Origin: Nocardia aobensis NBRC 100429
GTDB lineage: Bacteria > Actinomycetota > Actinomycetes > Mycobacteriales > Mycobacteriaceae
DNA length: 49,987 bases
NCBI RefSeq assembly: GCF_000308375.1
Contig: NZ_BAFQ01000182.1
Coordinates: 1 to 49,987 of the forward strand
Direction of reading: 5' to 3'
Shown: piece by piece, positions 23,700 through 33,148 of the stretch
Layout of the letters: every line of letters begins with the position of its first letter
How positions within the stretch are numbered: the stretch's first letter is position 1
Made by a program: the position numbers and the translations under genes
The notes under the pieces: generated by a model
Told to the model about the DNA's origin: nothing
The model's input: the letters and a program-made list of their open reading frames with translations, nothing else
The model's database searches: none

Positions 23700-24479
23700 C
23701 TAGACCGTGGGGCAGGCGCTATCGACCGCCCCGAGCACGCGGCCCGATTCGAAGGCCGCCGCACTCGCGGGCAGTGCACCGGCGCGGCCGCTGTTGTAGA
23801 CGGTCACCGTGCCGGTCCCGGCCGTCGGCCGGCCCAGCGCGTCGATGCGCCGAAGTGTTTGGCCCGCAACGGCTTCCGCGCTGTCGAACAGCCGGACGCC
23901 GGGGGGCAGTGCGGCCACGATGGAATCGAGGACCAGGGGGTAGTGGGTGCAGCCCAGTACGACCGCCTCGGTGCCGGCGGGAGTCTGCTCGGCGGCGCGG
24001 GCGATGGCGTGTTCGACGGCCGGGAGATCCCCGCGGTCGATGGCGTCCGCGAGGCCGTGGCACGCCACACCCGTCACATCGGCCTCACCGCCGAAGCGGG
24101 CGATGAGATCGGCCTGATAGCGGCTCGCGGTGGTGGCCGCGGTCGCCCACACGGCGACCGACGCGCAGGCCGCGGCGGCGGGTTTGATCGCTGGGACGGT
24201 GCCGATCACCGGCACCTGGGGCCCGACCTCGGCCCGCACCTGCTCGAGTGCGGTGACGCTGGCGGTATTGCACGGCAGCACAATGGCCTCCGCGCCGAGC
24301 CGCAACGAGCGGCGGGCCGCATCCAGCACCCGATCGATCACCCACTGCTCGGGTTTCGGACCCCACGGCGCACCATCTGGATCCAGTTGCAGCAGCAGAT
24401 CGAGGTCGGGACGCAACTTGCGCAGCCACGCCCCGGTCGGCAGCAACCCCAGTCCCGAATCGATGAGCGCAACGATCAC
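23700..24479 (-). CDS. Divergent glutamate racemase (MurI-family) paralogue
   Basis: A 259-residue Asp/Glu racemase-superfamily enzyme. MurI interconverts L- and D-glutamate for peptidoglycan using two cysteines. Both are present: C70 in LPCNTAS and C177 in LGCTHYP, with the N-terminal Asp-Ser at 7-8 (IDSGLG). The usual DSGxGG is DSGLGL here, and the PYG region is replaced by LDPDGAPWGPKPEQW. It is therefore a divergent family member and may not be the housekeeping MurI. The neighbours give no pathway context. Alternative: an aspartate or other amino-acid racemase of the same fold. Confidence 0.8.
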   Translation of the reverse strand: MIVALIDSGLGLLPTGAWLRKLRPDLDLLLQLDPDGAPWGPKPEQWVIDRVLDAARRSLRLGAEAIVLPCNTASVTALEQVRAEVGPQVPVIGTVPAIKPAAAACASVAVWATAATTASRYQADLIARFGGEADVTGVACHGLADAIDRGDLPAVEHAIARAAEQTPAGTEAVVLGCTHYPLVLDSIVAALPPGVRLFDSAEAVAGQTLRRIDALGRPTAGTGTVTVYNSGRAGALPASAAAFESGRVLGAVDSACPTV

Positions 24480-24578
24480 GCAGCCACTGTATTAGCGTCG
24501 CCACGAACCCTTGCGCCCGACCGGGGTATCGGCCGAGTGGTGTTCCCGCGCCCTTCGGTCCGCCCCGGGCGTACGCGT

Positions 24579-25766
24579 TCAGCTCAGGGGTGCTGCGGAC
24601 CGGGCGTTGGCGGCGAGTTCGGCGCGCATCTTCATGACCTGCGCGGTGCGTCCGCCACCGACCACAGCGGTCAGGACCCCGCCGTCGAAGTAGTGCGCCA
24701 GGAATTTGCGGCCGTCGTCTTCGATCACCCGGATCTCGTCGGCGCCCGCGGGAGTGCCGAGCACCTGGATCTTCAGGTCGTACTGATCACTCCACACGTA
24801 CGGCACTCGGGCGGCCGCGGGCACGTCACCGCCGAGCAGGGCGGTCGTCAGGAGTCTGGCCTGTTCACCGGCGTTGGTCCAGTGCTCCACACGCTTGTGC
24901 CGGCCGTTGTCGTGGCGCCATGCCGCGACATCGCCGACCGCCCACACACCCTCGACCGAGGTGCGCCCCACCTCGTCGGCGAGGACACCCCCACCGGCCT
25001 GCGGCTCCGCCAGCGGGATGCCGGATCCGGCCAGCCACTCCGTGATCGGCGCGGAGCCGACACCGATGACGACCAGATCGGCGGCGACCGTACTGCCGTC
25101 GGCGAGCGTGGCCCCGGTAACCGCGCCGTCTTCGACCTGCAGTGAGCTCAGTCCGACACCGCAGCGCAGGTCCACGCCCTCGTCGCGGTGCATCCGACCC
25201 ACCAGGCGCCCGACCGTCTCCCCCAGGGCGGCGGCCAGCGGAGTGGGCTGCGGTTCCACCAGCACGACGTCGACGCCGCGGGAACGGAAGCTCGCCGCCA
25301 GCTCGCAGCCGATGAAGCCCGCACCGACCACCAGCGCCCGCCGCGCGGTGGCCAGATTGTCGCGCAGTGCCGCCGCATCCTCGTGCCGGCGCAGGACGTG
25401 GACACCCGAGGCCTCGGGCAGACCCGGAATTCGCTTGGGACGCAGACCTGTTGCGATGATCAGCTGTCCGTACTCGAGCACGGAACCGTCGTCGAAGGTC
25501 ACGGTGCGCGCCGCGGTGTCGACTCCGGTCGCGGCCAGTCCGAGTCGCAGCTCGATGTTCTTCTCGGCGAAGAATTCGGCCGGGCGCAGCGTCGTATCCT
25601 CGGTCTCGCCGCGCACGAACTGCTTGGACAGCGGCGGCCGATCGTAGGGCAGGCGCTGCTCGTCACCGACGAGGATCAGTCCGCCCTCGTATCCGGCGCG
25701 ACGCAATTCCTCCGCGGTGCGCAGGCCCGCCAGACCTGCGCCGACGATCACGATCGGTGCTGTCAT
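24579..25766 (-). CDS. FAD-dependent ferredoxin reductase, KstR-controlled
   Basis: A 395-residue NAD(P)H:ferredoxin/rubredoxin-reductase-type flavoprotein, the kind that supplies electrons to cytochromes P450 or Rieske oxygenases through a small ferredoxin. It begins with an FAD Rossmann motif (IVIVGAGLAGLRTAEELRRAGY) and has the YDRPPLSK stretch. A second Rossmann motif for NAD(P)H (ALVVGAGFIGCELAASFRSRG) and the FAD-contacting GVWAVGDVAAW follow. A reductase C-terminal domain contains the YVWSDQYDLKIQVLG stretch. ATG 25766 follows GGGAG at seven bases. A KstR-type operator lies 62 bases upstream, so a role in steroid oxidation is likely. No ferredoxin or P450 gene adjoins it, so its partner is unknown. 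Confidence 0.9.
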   Translation of the reverse strand: MTAPIVIVGAGLAGLRTAEELRRAGYEGGLILVGDEQRLPYDRPPLSKQFVRGETEDTTLRPAEFFAEKNIELRLGLAATGVDTAARTVTFDDGSVLEYGQLIIATGLRPKRIPGLPEASGVHVLRRHEDAAALRDNLATARRALVVGAGFIGCELAASFRSRGVDVVLVEPQPTPLAAALGETVGRLVGRMHRDEGVDLRCGVGLSSLQVEDGAVTGATLADGSTVAADLVVIGVGSAPITEWLAGSGIPLAEPQAGGGVLADEVGRTSVEGVWAVGDVAAWRHDNGRHKRVEHWTNAGEQARLLTTALLGGDVPAAARVPYVWSDQYDLKIQVLGTPAGADEIRVIEDDGRKFLAHYFDGGVLTAVVGGGRTAQVMKMRAELAANARSAAPLS

Positions 25767-25828
25767 CGCTGCGCTCCCGGCTCGATTCCCACTGCTGGCA
25801 CGTATTGCTGCACCAATCCACCATAAAC

Positions 25829-25842
25829 TAGAACACGTTCTA
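25829..25842. promoter_or_regulatory. KstR-type operator upstream of the ferredoxin reductase
   Basis: TAGAACACGTTCTA is identical to the kshB operator 5.6 kb away and fits TnnAACnnGTTnTA. Flanking bases extend the dyad to 16 bp (C...G). It lies between the divergent reductase and SPW genes, closer to the reductase start (62 bases) than to the SPW start (124 bases). Confidence 0.92.
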
Positions 25843-25966
25843 GACTGTCGTGACGGGCGCCATATCCGACGCGAGTGTAGGAATTTTCCGGGCAGAGTAT
25901 TGATCGGGCGGTCAATCAGAGTTATACCGAGATCAGAACACAATTCCGCCCCTGAGGAGGCCCCCA

Positions 25967-26314
25967 ATGCTCACCGAAAACCGCACCCTGAGTTTCGTGG
26001 CCGTGGCACTGGGCGTCTACACCGCCCTGTCCCCCATCTGGACCGACCACAGCAACCGCGCCATGTGGACCCTGATCGTGCTCGGCGTACTGATCGCCCT
26101 GACCGGCCTGCTCCAGTTCACTCGCCCGGGAATCGCCACCACCGATTACGCCATGGGCCTGTTCGGTGTCCTGCTGTTCATTTCCCCGTGGGTGATGAAC
26201 TACAGCTCCTTCAGCGCGGCGGCGTGGACGGCGTGGATCGTGGGCGTACTGACCGTCGTGGTGGCCCTCGCCGCCCTTCCGCAGGTCTCGGCGCGGATGC
26301 ATACTGCTCACTGA
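25967..26314 (+). CDS. SPW-repeat membrane protein
   Basis: A 115-residue integral membrane protein with four hydrophobic segments and two Ser-Pro-Trp-type motifs (LSPIW near residue 21 and FISPWVMNY near 71). These define the SPW repeat family, whose function is unknown. ATG 25967 follows GAGGAGGCCCCCA. Its stop codon overlaps the start of the next TetR gene (TGATG), so the two are translationally coupled. Confidence 0.88.
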   Translation: MLTENRTLSFVAVALGVYTALSPIWTDHSNRAMWTLIVLGVLIALTGLLQFTRPGIATTDYAMGLFGVLLFISPWVMNYSSFSAAAWTAWIVGVLTVVVALAALPQVSARMHTAH

Positions 26315-26943
26315 TGCAGAGGCCCACACCCCATCGAGCGGGGCGTCGCCGCAGCCGGAAAGTCGACGGCGACGCCCGTGCTCTGATTCTGGATGCCGCC
26401 GAAAGCCTGTTCGCGGCACACGGATTCGACGCGACCGCGACGGCTGCCATAGCCGCCGCGGCCGGCGTTCCGAAGGGGCTGGTCTTCTACTACTTCCCCA
26501 CCAAGGACTCGATCCTCTCGGCGCTGATGGCCGAGCGGGTTCCCGCCCATCCGATCGACGACATCGCCACGGTGGTCAGCCCCGGCGATCCGGCGACCAG
26601 CCTGGTGAACCTCGACGCGGCGCTGAATCTGCGCGACCACCACTCCTCGGTACTGCGCGTGATCATGTGGCGCGAGGCCGATACGCATCCGGATGTGCGA
26701 AAACAGGTGCGCCGCATGCGCGATCAACTCCTCGACGTCACCGCCCGGGTACTGCAGGCGAGCGCACCCGGCCAGGTCCAGCCCGGAACTCTGCGCGCCT
26801 GCGCGGCCGCATGGGTGTCGGCCATGCTCACCATCGCGAGCACCGACCGGTTGCACGCACTCGACGGATTGACACTCGCCGGCGCCGAGGAGATCACGAA
26901 CCTCTCCCGGGTCGTCGCGGCCGGTATGAGCAGCCTGGGCTGA
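26314..26943 (+). CDS. TetR-family transcriptional regulator coupled to the SPW gene
   Basis: A 209-residue TetR-family protein. The basic N-terminus is followed by a helix-turn-helix at about residues 20-66 (RALILDAAESLFAAHGFDATATAAIAAAAG, VFYYFPTKDSILSAL). The C-terminal ligand domain is not recognised. The ATG overlaps the stop of the SPW membrane protein, so both are made from one transcript. It probably regulates its own operon or the divergent ferredoxin reductase. It is convergent with another TetR gene 15 bases away. Confidence 0.9.
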   Translation: MQRPTPHRAGRRRSRKVDGDARALILDAAESLFAAHGFDATATAAIAAAAGVPKGLVFYYFPTKDSILSALMAERVPAHPIDDIATVVSPGDPATSLVNLDAALNLRDHHSSVLRVIMWREADTHPDVRKQVRRMRDQLLDVTARVLQASAPGQVQPGTLRACAAAWVSAMLTIASTDRLHALDGLTLAGAEEITNLSRVVAAGMSSLG

Positions 26944-26958
26944 GTCGGCGTCACCCGT

Positions 26959-27603
26959 TCAGCGATCCGGCAGCAGGCCGTCGACCAGCGCGCGCAGACC
27001 CTGTTCGTAGGTATCCGCCGCGGTGAGCGCGCTCCACCGGTCGGCCACGGCCGCCAAGCGCGGAAGCTCCTCGGCATCGATATCGGCGAAGACGCGCTCC
27101 CGGAACACGGGCCGATCGTCGCCGCGACGCCGGCGAGCCGCGGCGCGGATCAGAATTTCTCCGGCCGTGTAGTACCAGACGCTCCGGTAGGCGTGCACCG
27201 CCCGATCGGCATCCAGCCCGGCGTCCATCGCCGCGTCCAGAATCGCCTCGGGATACCAGAGCGCGGCCGGTGAGAGCAGGTCGTCGGCGGTCAGCACCTC
27301 GGTGATCCACGGAACCGGGGCCAGGACGTCGTGCATCGCGCGGGCCGCGACGATCAGGCGTTCCCGCGGGTCCTGCGGCAATTGCGGGCGCACCGCACCC
27401 GTGGCCACCTCATCGAGCAGGAGCAGCAGCAGCGCGTCCTTGTCCGGTACGTGGTGATAGAGCGCCATCGGCGTCGCGCCGAGTTCGGCGGCCAGGCGCC
27501 GCATGGTCAGCGCCTGCACGCCGTGGGTCTCGATCAGCTCGCGCGCGGCGGCCACGATCTGCGCGCGCGACAGCCGCGGCGGACGTCCGGTTCGGGTGCT
27601 CAC
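26959..27603 (-). CDS. TetR-family repressor of the adjacent MFS exporter
   Basis: A 214-residue TetR-family protein. The helix-turn-helix is at about residues 11-58 (RAQIVAAARELIETHG, TMRRLAAELGATPMALYHHVPDKDALL), followed by a TetR_C-type ligand domain. It is transcribed divergently from an MFS drug exporter. The 58-base gap contains a long palindrome, the classical arrangement for a repressor that controls its exporter and itself. The start at 27603 gives the expected short MSTRTGRPPRLSR N-terminus. Confidence 0.9.
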   Translation of the reverse strand: MSTRTGRPPRLSRAQIVAAARELIETHGVQALTMRRLAAELGATPMALYHHVPDKDALLLLLLDEVATGAVRPQLPQDPRERLIVAARAMHDVLAPVPWITEVLTADDLLSPAALWYPEAILDAAMDAGLDADRAVHAYRSVWYYTAGEILIRAAARRRRGDDRPVFRERVFADIDAEELPRLAAVADRWSALTAADTYEQGLRALVDGLLPDR

Positions 27604-27650
27604 CCGGCCATCTTGACACGAGGTCTCGACAACGAGCAGTGCGGTCGGTT

Positions 27651-27674
27651 ACTTTTTATACATGTATAGAAAGT
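27651..27674. promoter_or_regulatory. 24-bp palindromic operator overlapping the MFS start codon
   Basis: The 12-bp core TATACATGTATA (27657-27668) is perfect. The symmetry extends to 24 bp with a single mismatched pair (27656/27669). The MFS ATG (27662-27664) lies inside the core. It is the best candidate site for the divergent TetR repressor; binding would block transcription start or elongation of the exporter. Confidence 0.75.
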
Positions 27675-29092
27675 ATTCGCCGGGGTTCGCTCTGGCGGCG
27701 ATCACGATGGCGCAGTTGATGATTGCGCTGGATATGGCAGTGGTGAACGTGGCGCTGCCCGCCGTTCGCCGGGAGCTGGGGTTCGCACCGATCAATCTGT
27801 CGTGGGTGGTGCACGTCTACGCCCTGACCTTCGGCGGATTCCTCCTGCTGGGCGGGCGGGCCGGCGACCTGTTCGGCCGTCGGCGGCTGTTCGCGCTCGG
27901 GCTGTGCGGATTCGCCCTCGCCTCGCTGGCCGGTGGGCTGGCCCAGCAGCCGTGGCAATTGATCGCCGCGCGCGCTGTGCAGGGCGTGGCGGCCGCGGCC
28001 GTCGCACCGGCGACCCTCGCGATGCTGACCGTCCTGTTCCCGCACGGCCCAGCGCGGGTGCGCGCCTTCGGACTGTGGAGTGCGGCGAACGGCGCCGGTG
28101 GCGCGCTGGGCGTATTGCTGGGCGGCATCCTCACCGAATACGCCGGATGGCGGTGGGTGATGCTCGTCAATCTGCCGATCGCCGCGATCGTGCTGGGACT
28201 CGGCCTCTTCGGCATCCCGGCCGACCGCCGCGACGGGATGCGCCCACCGCTCGACATCGCCGGGGCGCTCACCGCGACCGGCGGCGCCGGATTGCTCGTT
28301 CTCGCCGTTGTCCGTACCGATCGCTACGGGTGGTTCTCGCCCGCGACCGTGGCGACGGTCGTGGCCGCACTGGTACTCCTGGCGGCCTTCGTATGGTTCG
28401 AACGGCGGGCCTCGGTGCCGCTGATACGGCTGTCGCTGCTGCGCAACCGGTGGGTCGCCGCGGCGGATCTGTTCATCGCTCTGGCCGCGGCGGGACAGTT
28501 TTCTGCCTTCTACTTCGTCTCGCTCTATATGCAGCAGTCGCTCGGAATGTCCGCGGCGGCAACGGGTCTGGCCTTCGTTCCGTTCTCCGCCGGGGTCGTC
28601 GCCGGGACCGTGGTCGCGACTCGGCTCGGCCACCGGCGTGCGCCGCGCACCCTGCTGATCTCCGGATCGCTGCTCGCCGCCGCGGGCCTCGGATGGTTCG
28701 CCCTGCTGGACGCCGGTGGCGACTTCGCCACCGCGGTACTGGGCCCCTCGCTCGTCACCAGTATCGGCTTCGGCCTGTGCCTGGCGCCGCTCGCGGCCGC
28801 GGCGACCACCGGCGTCGCCCCCGCGGAGGCCGGCATGGCATCCGGGCTGATGAACAGTGCCCGCCAGATCGGCGGCGCGATCGGATTGGCCGCCCTGGCC
28901 TCGGTCGCCGCCCAGCGCACCGGATCGGCGCAGACGCCCCGGGTCGTCACCGCGGGATATGCGACCGGGCTGGCGATCGGCGCGGTCCTGCTCCTCGCGG
29001 CCGGGGTCGTCGCTGCGGTGGTCATGCCGCGGACCACCGGCCGATCCACCTCCACACCCCTGCCCGCCCCGGCTCCGGTCGTGGCCGAATGA
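27662..29092 (+). CDS. MFS drug exporter, DHA2 type
   Basis: A 476-residue membrane transporter of the major facilitator superfamily, probably a proton-driven drug exporter. LDMAVVNVALP (residues 23-33) matches the DHA2 first-helix motif, and GGRAGDLFGRRR (64-75) is motif A. The remaining sequence is strongly hydrophobic with many membrane segments. The ATG sits inside a palindromic operator and has no ribosome site, so translation may be leaderless; no good downstream start would keep the first helix. It is followed after 11 bases by a cupin gene. Substrate unknown. Confidence 0.92.
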   Translation: MYRKYSPGFALAAITMAQLMIALDMAVVNVALPAVRRELGFAPINLSWVVHVYALTFGGFLLLGGRAGDLFGRRRLFALGLCGFALASLAGGLAQQPWQLIAARAVQGVAAAAVAPATLAMLTVLFPHGPARVRAFGLWSAANGAGGALGVLLGGILTEYAGWRWVMLVNLPIAAIVLGLGLFGIPADRRDGMRPPLDIAGALTATGGAGLLVLAVVRTDRYGWFSPATVATVVAALVLLAAFVWFERRASVPLIRLSLLRNRWVAAADLFIALAAAGQFSAFYFVSLYMQQSLGMSAAATGLAFVPFSAGVVAGTVVATRLGHRRAPRTLLISGSLLAAAGLGWFALLDAGGDFATAVLGPSLVTSIGFGLCLAPLAAAATTGVAPAEAGMASGLMNSARQIGGAIGLAALASVAAQRTGSAQTPRVVTAGYATGLAIGAVLLLAAGVVAAVVMPRTTGRSTSTPLPAPAPVVAE

Positions 29093-29103
29093 AAGGAAAC
29101 ACC

Positions 29104-29484
29104 ATGTCACTCGCACCTGTCGACCTGTTCGCACGCGGGATCCGAATGCTGCCCGACGGCCGGGTTTTCGATGAACAACGCCGCATGTCCGGAGAGGTGG
29201 AGGGATGGACCCTGGCGGCCTTCCGGGTGGCCACCGACGCCGACGTCCACGGTGATCACTGGGAAATGCATCCGAGCGGAGAGGAACTGGTGGCGGTGCT
29301 CTCGGGCGGGATACAGATATATCTGCGCGAGAGCGGCGACCCGGCGGCATCGGTATCCCTGCGCGCCGGACAGGCGTTCATCGTGCCGCGCGGACGCTGG
29401 CATCGAATCGAAGTGGACGAGCCGAGCGAATTGATGTCGCTCACCCTGCGCCGCGGCACCGAACTCGAGAAACGGACGGATTGA
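29104..29484 (+). CDS. Cupin-fold protein downstream of the MFS exporter
   Basis: A 126-residue single-domain cupin. Conserved cupin stretches are GDHWEMHPSGEELVAVLSG (about residues 57-75) and GQAFIVPRGRWHRIEV (about 95-110). Histidines are in positions that commonly bind metal. ATG 29104 follows AAAGGAAACACC, and the gene starts 11 bases after the exporter stop, so it is in the same TetR-controlled operon. Its role is not known; small cupins in such operons can be sensors, isomerases or dioxygenases. Confidence 0.85.
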   Translation: MSLAPVDLFARGIRMLPDGRVFDEQRRMSGEVEGWTLAAFRVATDADVHGDHWEMHPSGEELVAVLSGGIQIYLRESGDPAASVSLRAGQAFIVPRGRWHRIEVDEPSELMSLTLRRGTELEKRTD

Positions 29485-29555
29485 GCTGCGGCGCAACGGT
29501 GGCGGGACCCGTCGCACACCCCGCGAACTCGCACCCGGAAAGGCGAGCGATAAGA

Positions 29556-31763
29556 ATGGGGTGTATGACGGATCCAGCCAATGCCCGTTTCGGAGAACCC
29601 CATACCGCACGAGAGGGGCACCGACTGACCCGCTCCGAGGAGGAGCCGGGTCAGCAGGCGGGCAGCAGCGGACCCGCGCACGGCGGCGCCGAGAAGTTCG
29701 GACTGCGCTGGGACAGTGCCGAATTCGGTGAGTCCGGAAAGGGCGAGAGCGTTTTCGGGTCGCCACCGGGCGCCTCGCCGACCGATGTTCCGTCCTATTC
29801 ACCCGACTACCTCAGCGGCAGCGCGGTTCCGGCGCCTCCTGCCGCACCGCCGCTGCCGGTCCGCGACACGTCGGCCCGCACCGCTATCCCGCCGCTGCCC
29901 ACCCGAGAACCCGCGCAGCGCAGCATGTTCGCCTCGCCGTTCGATGCGGACTACGAGCGGGGCGCGGGGCAGCCGCAGGGCGATCCCACCTCGGCCGGCG
30001 ACGAATCCGCTCCCACCTCCAGTTTCGCGGTGAGCGCAGCGGAGATGCCTCCCGTGGATCCGAGATCGGGGGTCCTGGGATCGTCCGCGGCTCCCGGCGA
30101 GATCGACACGCCGGAAAAGGCAAGCTGGGCAGACCAACTCGACGCCGGATCACAGGATCCGGAGGACACGGTCCGCCGCATCGCGGAGAGCCTGGGCATC
30201 GACCCCGGGCGCCAGAGTCGTTCCCGTAGCGCCGAGAACCAGCCCGCCGAGGCGTCTCCCGCCGAGGCGACTCCTGCCGAGCCGCCGGAGCCGCGTCGGG
30301 CCGATTCGGCCGAATCGGATGCCTCGTCCACCGCATCCGTCCCGGCTCCGCCGAAACTGCCGACGCGGCTCCCCACCCCTGCCCACGGCATCGCCCGGAC
30401 CGAAGCGGCCGATGCCGCAACGGAATCTGCCGCCGCACCGGCGAGCGCAGATGCCCGCCCGGAAGCCACCCGCCGCCCCATCCCCCGGGCCGCCCGGCGG
30501 GCACGCGACAACGAGCCCGCCGCCGGTACCGCCGCCTCCCGGCTGTCCGGTGAGATCACCGCGACCACGGCAGCCGAACCCGCGGGCGAGGGCCAGCACG
30601 GCACCACGCGCCCCGCGAGCACGGAGTTGCCGGCCACCACAGTCGCGCCGGCCGACGAAGCTGAGCCCCGCCGCACGACGGCGAGCGACGACGAATCGGC
30701 GACCGCACGCGCGACATCACCCAGCGGCGAGGCCGCCCCCGCGCCGGCCGCGACGACATCGCCGGCCGGACAACCGGGCGACGACGCCCGTCGGCCCACG
30801 ACCGCTACGGAATCGCCGACCGACGGCGACCACACCACACACAGCACGCGCGCCGCATCGGTCGCCGACAGCGCGCGAATCGCCGCCGAACACCCTGTCG
30901 CCGAGGCGGTTCCGACGACGGACGCCACCACCGAGGAGGACGAGAAGTCGCGCCCCGCGGCTCGGCTTCCGCATCGGCATTCGAACGAGCAGCCCCGATC
31001 CGACCACGCCGAAACAACCGGCCCGGCCCATTCCGGCCCGGCAGACGGTACGGACCGAGCCGACTCCGCAGACCCGCAGTCCTGGCAGAACACCGACACG
31101 CTGCCGGCGATTCGCAGCCGCGCGGAGAGCGCCGACGCCACCGCGCGCCCGTTCCCCACCCGCAACGGGGCGACGGTGGGACTGCGCTCCGCCCCGAGCA
31201 CCCTCCTCGAACCGTCCGATACCGACATCCTCCGACGACGCGCAGCGGAAGCCCCTGCGGCGGAATTCGTTCCGACCAGCCGGCACCGGTCGCCCGCGGA
31301 GGGAACCAGAGCCGACGACCACCCGGCGACCGAGATGGCGGAAGAGGTTGCCACATCGCATGATTCGGCAATCGACGCCGTTCACGCGGAACCGGCAGCG
31401 GGTACCGGCGGCCGCCGAAATCGCCGCGCCACCAGCGATCACCACTCCGGCGACACCCCGACCGACATCGCGTCCCGCACCGGCGTGCCCCCGACCTCCC
31501 GGCGCGCGGCCCGCCGCCGAGCCGAAACCACCGGCGAACCCCCGGCCATCGACGTCGGCCTGGTGATGCAGCTACTGCTGGCCAGCCACACCCTGGAGAA
31601 TGTGGCCCGCAACGCCGAAGCCGGCGACGTCGACCTCAACGGACTCATCACCGCCGCCCACCGAACCCGCACCGCCGCAGTCGAACTCGTCACCACCTGG
31701 TTCGGCGGCGCCGACCAGATGCGCGAATTCGCCGAAGCCCTCCTGGCCGCCACCGAGAACTGA
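29556..31763 (+). CDS. Large intrinsically disordered protein with C-terminal helical domain
   Basis: A 735-residue protein I do not recognise. Residues 1 to about 655 are rich in Ala, Pro, Glu, Asp, Thr and Ser, with many short acidic and Pro-rich blocks and no predicted fold, signal peptide or membrane segment. The last 75 residues or so change character: a hydrophobic helical segment (VGLVMQLLLASHTLENVARNA), then ITAAHRTRTAAVELVTTWFGG and an acidic amphipathic end. Third-codon-position GC is high in this frame, which supports coding. Start candidates are ATG 29556 (AAAGG twelve bases upstream) and ATG 29565. A strong terminator follows the stop. It might be a scaffold or adaptor, but that is a guess. 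Confidence 0.78.
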   Translation: MGCMTDPANARFGEPHTAREGHRLTRSEEEPGQQAGSSGPAHGGAEKFGLRWDSAEFGESGKGESVFGSPPGASPTDVPSYSPDYLSGSAVPAPPAAPPLPVRDTSARTAIPPLPTREPAQRSMFASPFDADYERGAGQPQGDPTSAGDESAPTSSFAVSAAEMPPVDPRSGVLGSSAAPGEIDTPEKASWADQLDAGSQDPEDTVRRIAESLGIDPGRQSRSRSAENQPAEASPAEATPAEPPEPRRADSAESDASSTASVPAPPKLPTRLPTPAHGIARTEAADAATESAAAPASADARPEATRRPIPRAARRARDNEPAAGTAASRLSGEITATTAAEPAGEGQHGTTRPASTELPATTVAPADEAEPRRTTASDDESATARATSPSGEAAPAPAATTSPAGQPGDDARRPTTATESPTDGDHTTHSTRAASVADSARIAAEHPVAEAVPTTDATTEEDEKSRPAARLPHRHSNEQPRSDHAETTGPAHSGPADGTDRADSADPQSWQNTDTLPAIRSRAESADATARPFPTRNGATVGLRSAPSTLLEPSDTDILRRRAAEAPAAEFVPTSRHRSPAEGTRADDHPATEMAEEVATSHDSAIDAVHAEPAAGTGGRRNRRATSDHHSGDTPTDIASRTGVPPTSRRAARRRAETTGEPPAIDVGLVMQLLLASHTLENVARNAEAGDVDLNGLITAAHRTRTAAVELVTTWFGGADQMREFAEALLAATEN

Positions 31764-31770
31764 GAACGCG

Positions 31771-31804
31771 AAAAGGGCCGCTCCCCAAGGGGAACGGCCC
31801 TTTT
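31771..31804. terminator. Bidirectional terminator between the disordered-protein gene and tuf
   Basis: AAAAGGGCCG and CGGCCCTTTT form a 10-bp perfect stem, with an inner CCCC/GGGG stem in the loop. Both strands end in a T-run, so it can stop transcription from both convergent genes. Confidence 0.92.
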
Positions 31805-31842
31805 CATGCTGTCACGTGTCGTGACGGCGTTGTCTCACAGGG

Positions 31843-33033
<1,191 letters not shown>

Positions 33034-33113
33034 TGTTGTCCTCCTGGACTAGTTAGTGCGTGCTTTTGTGCAGCAGTGCGGTTTGTACTTACAGGGGGTC
33101 GTGCGCGACCGAA

Positions 33114-33141
33114 CGGGGCGGATTCTCGCAAATCCGCCCCG
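33114..33141 (-). terminator. Perfect 11-bp hairpin between fusA and tuf
   Basis: The stem CGGGGCGGATT/AATCCGCCCCG has a 6-base loop and begins 7 bases after the fusA stop. There is no T-run on the minus strand, so it may be a partial terminator, an attenuator or an mRNA-stabilising structure. Confidence 0.65.
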
Positions 33142-33148
33142 ACTGCGA

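Noticed and set aside
27656..29350. 564-codon minus-strand frame opposite the MFS exporter
   Set aside because: It is a Gly/Arg-rich shadow; the plus strand gives a clear transporter with motif A.
29951..31354. 467-codon minus-strand frame opposite the disordered protein
   Set aside because: Both strands are low in complexity, but the plus frame has higher third-position GC, a sensible start and a terminator after its stop.
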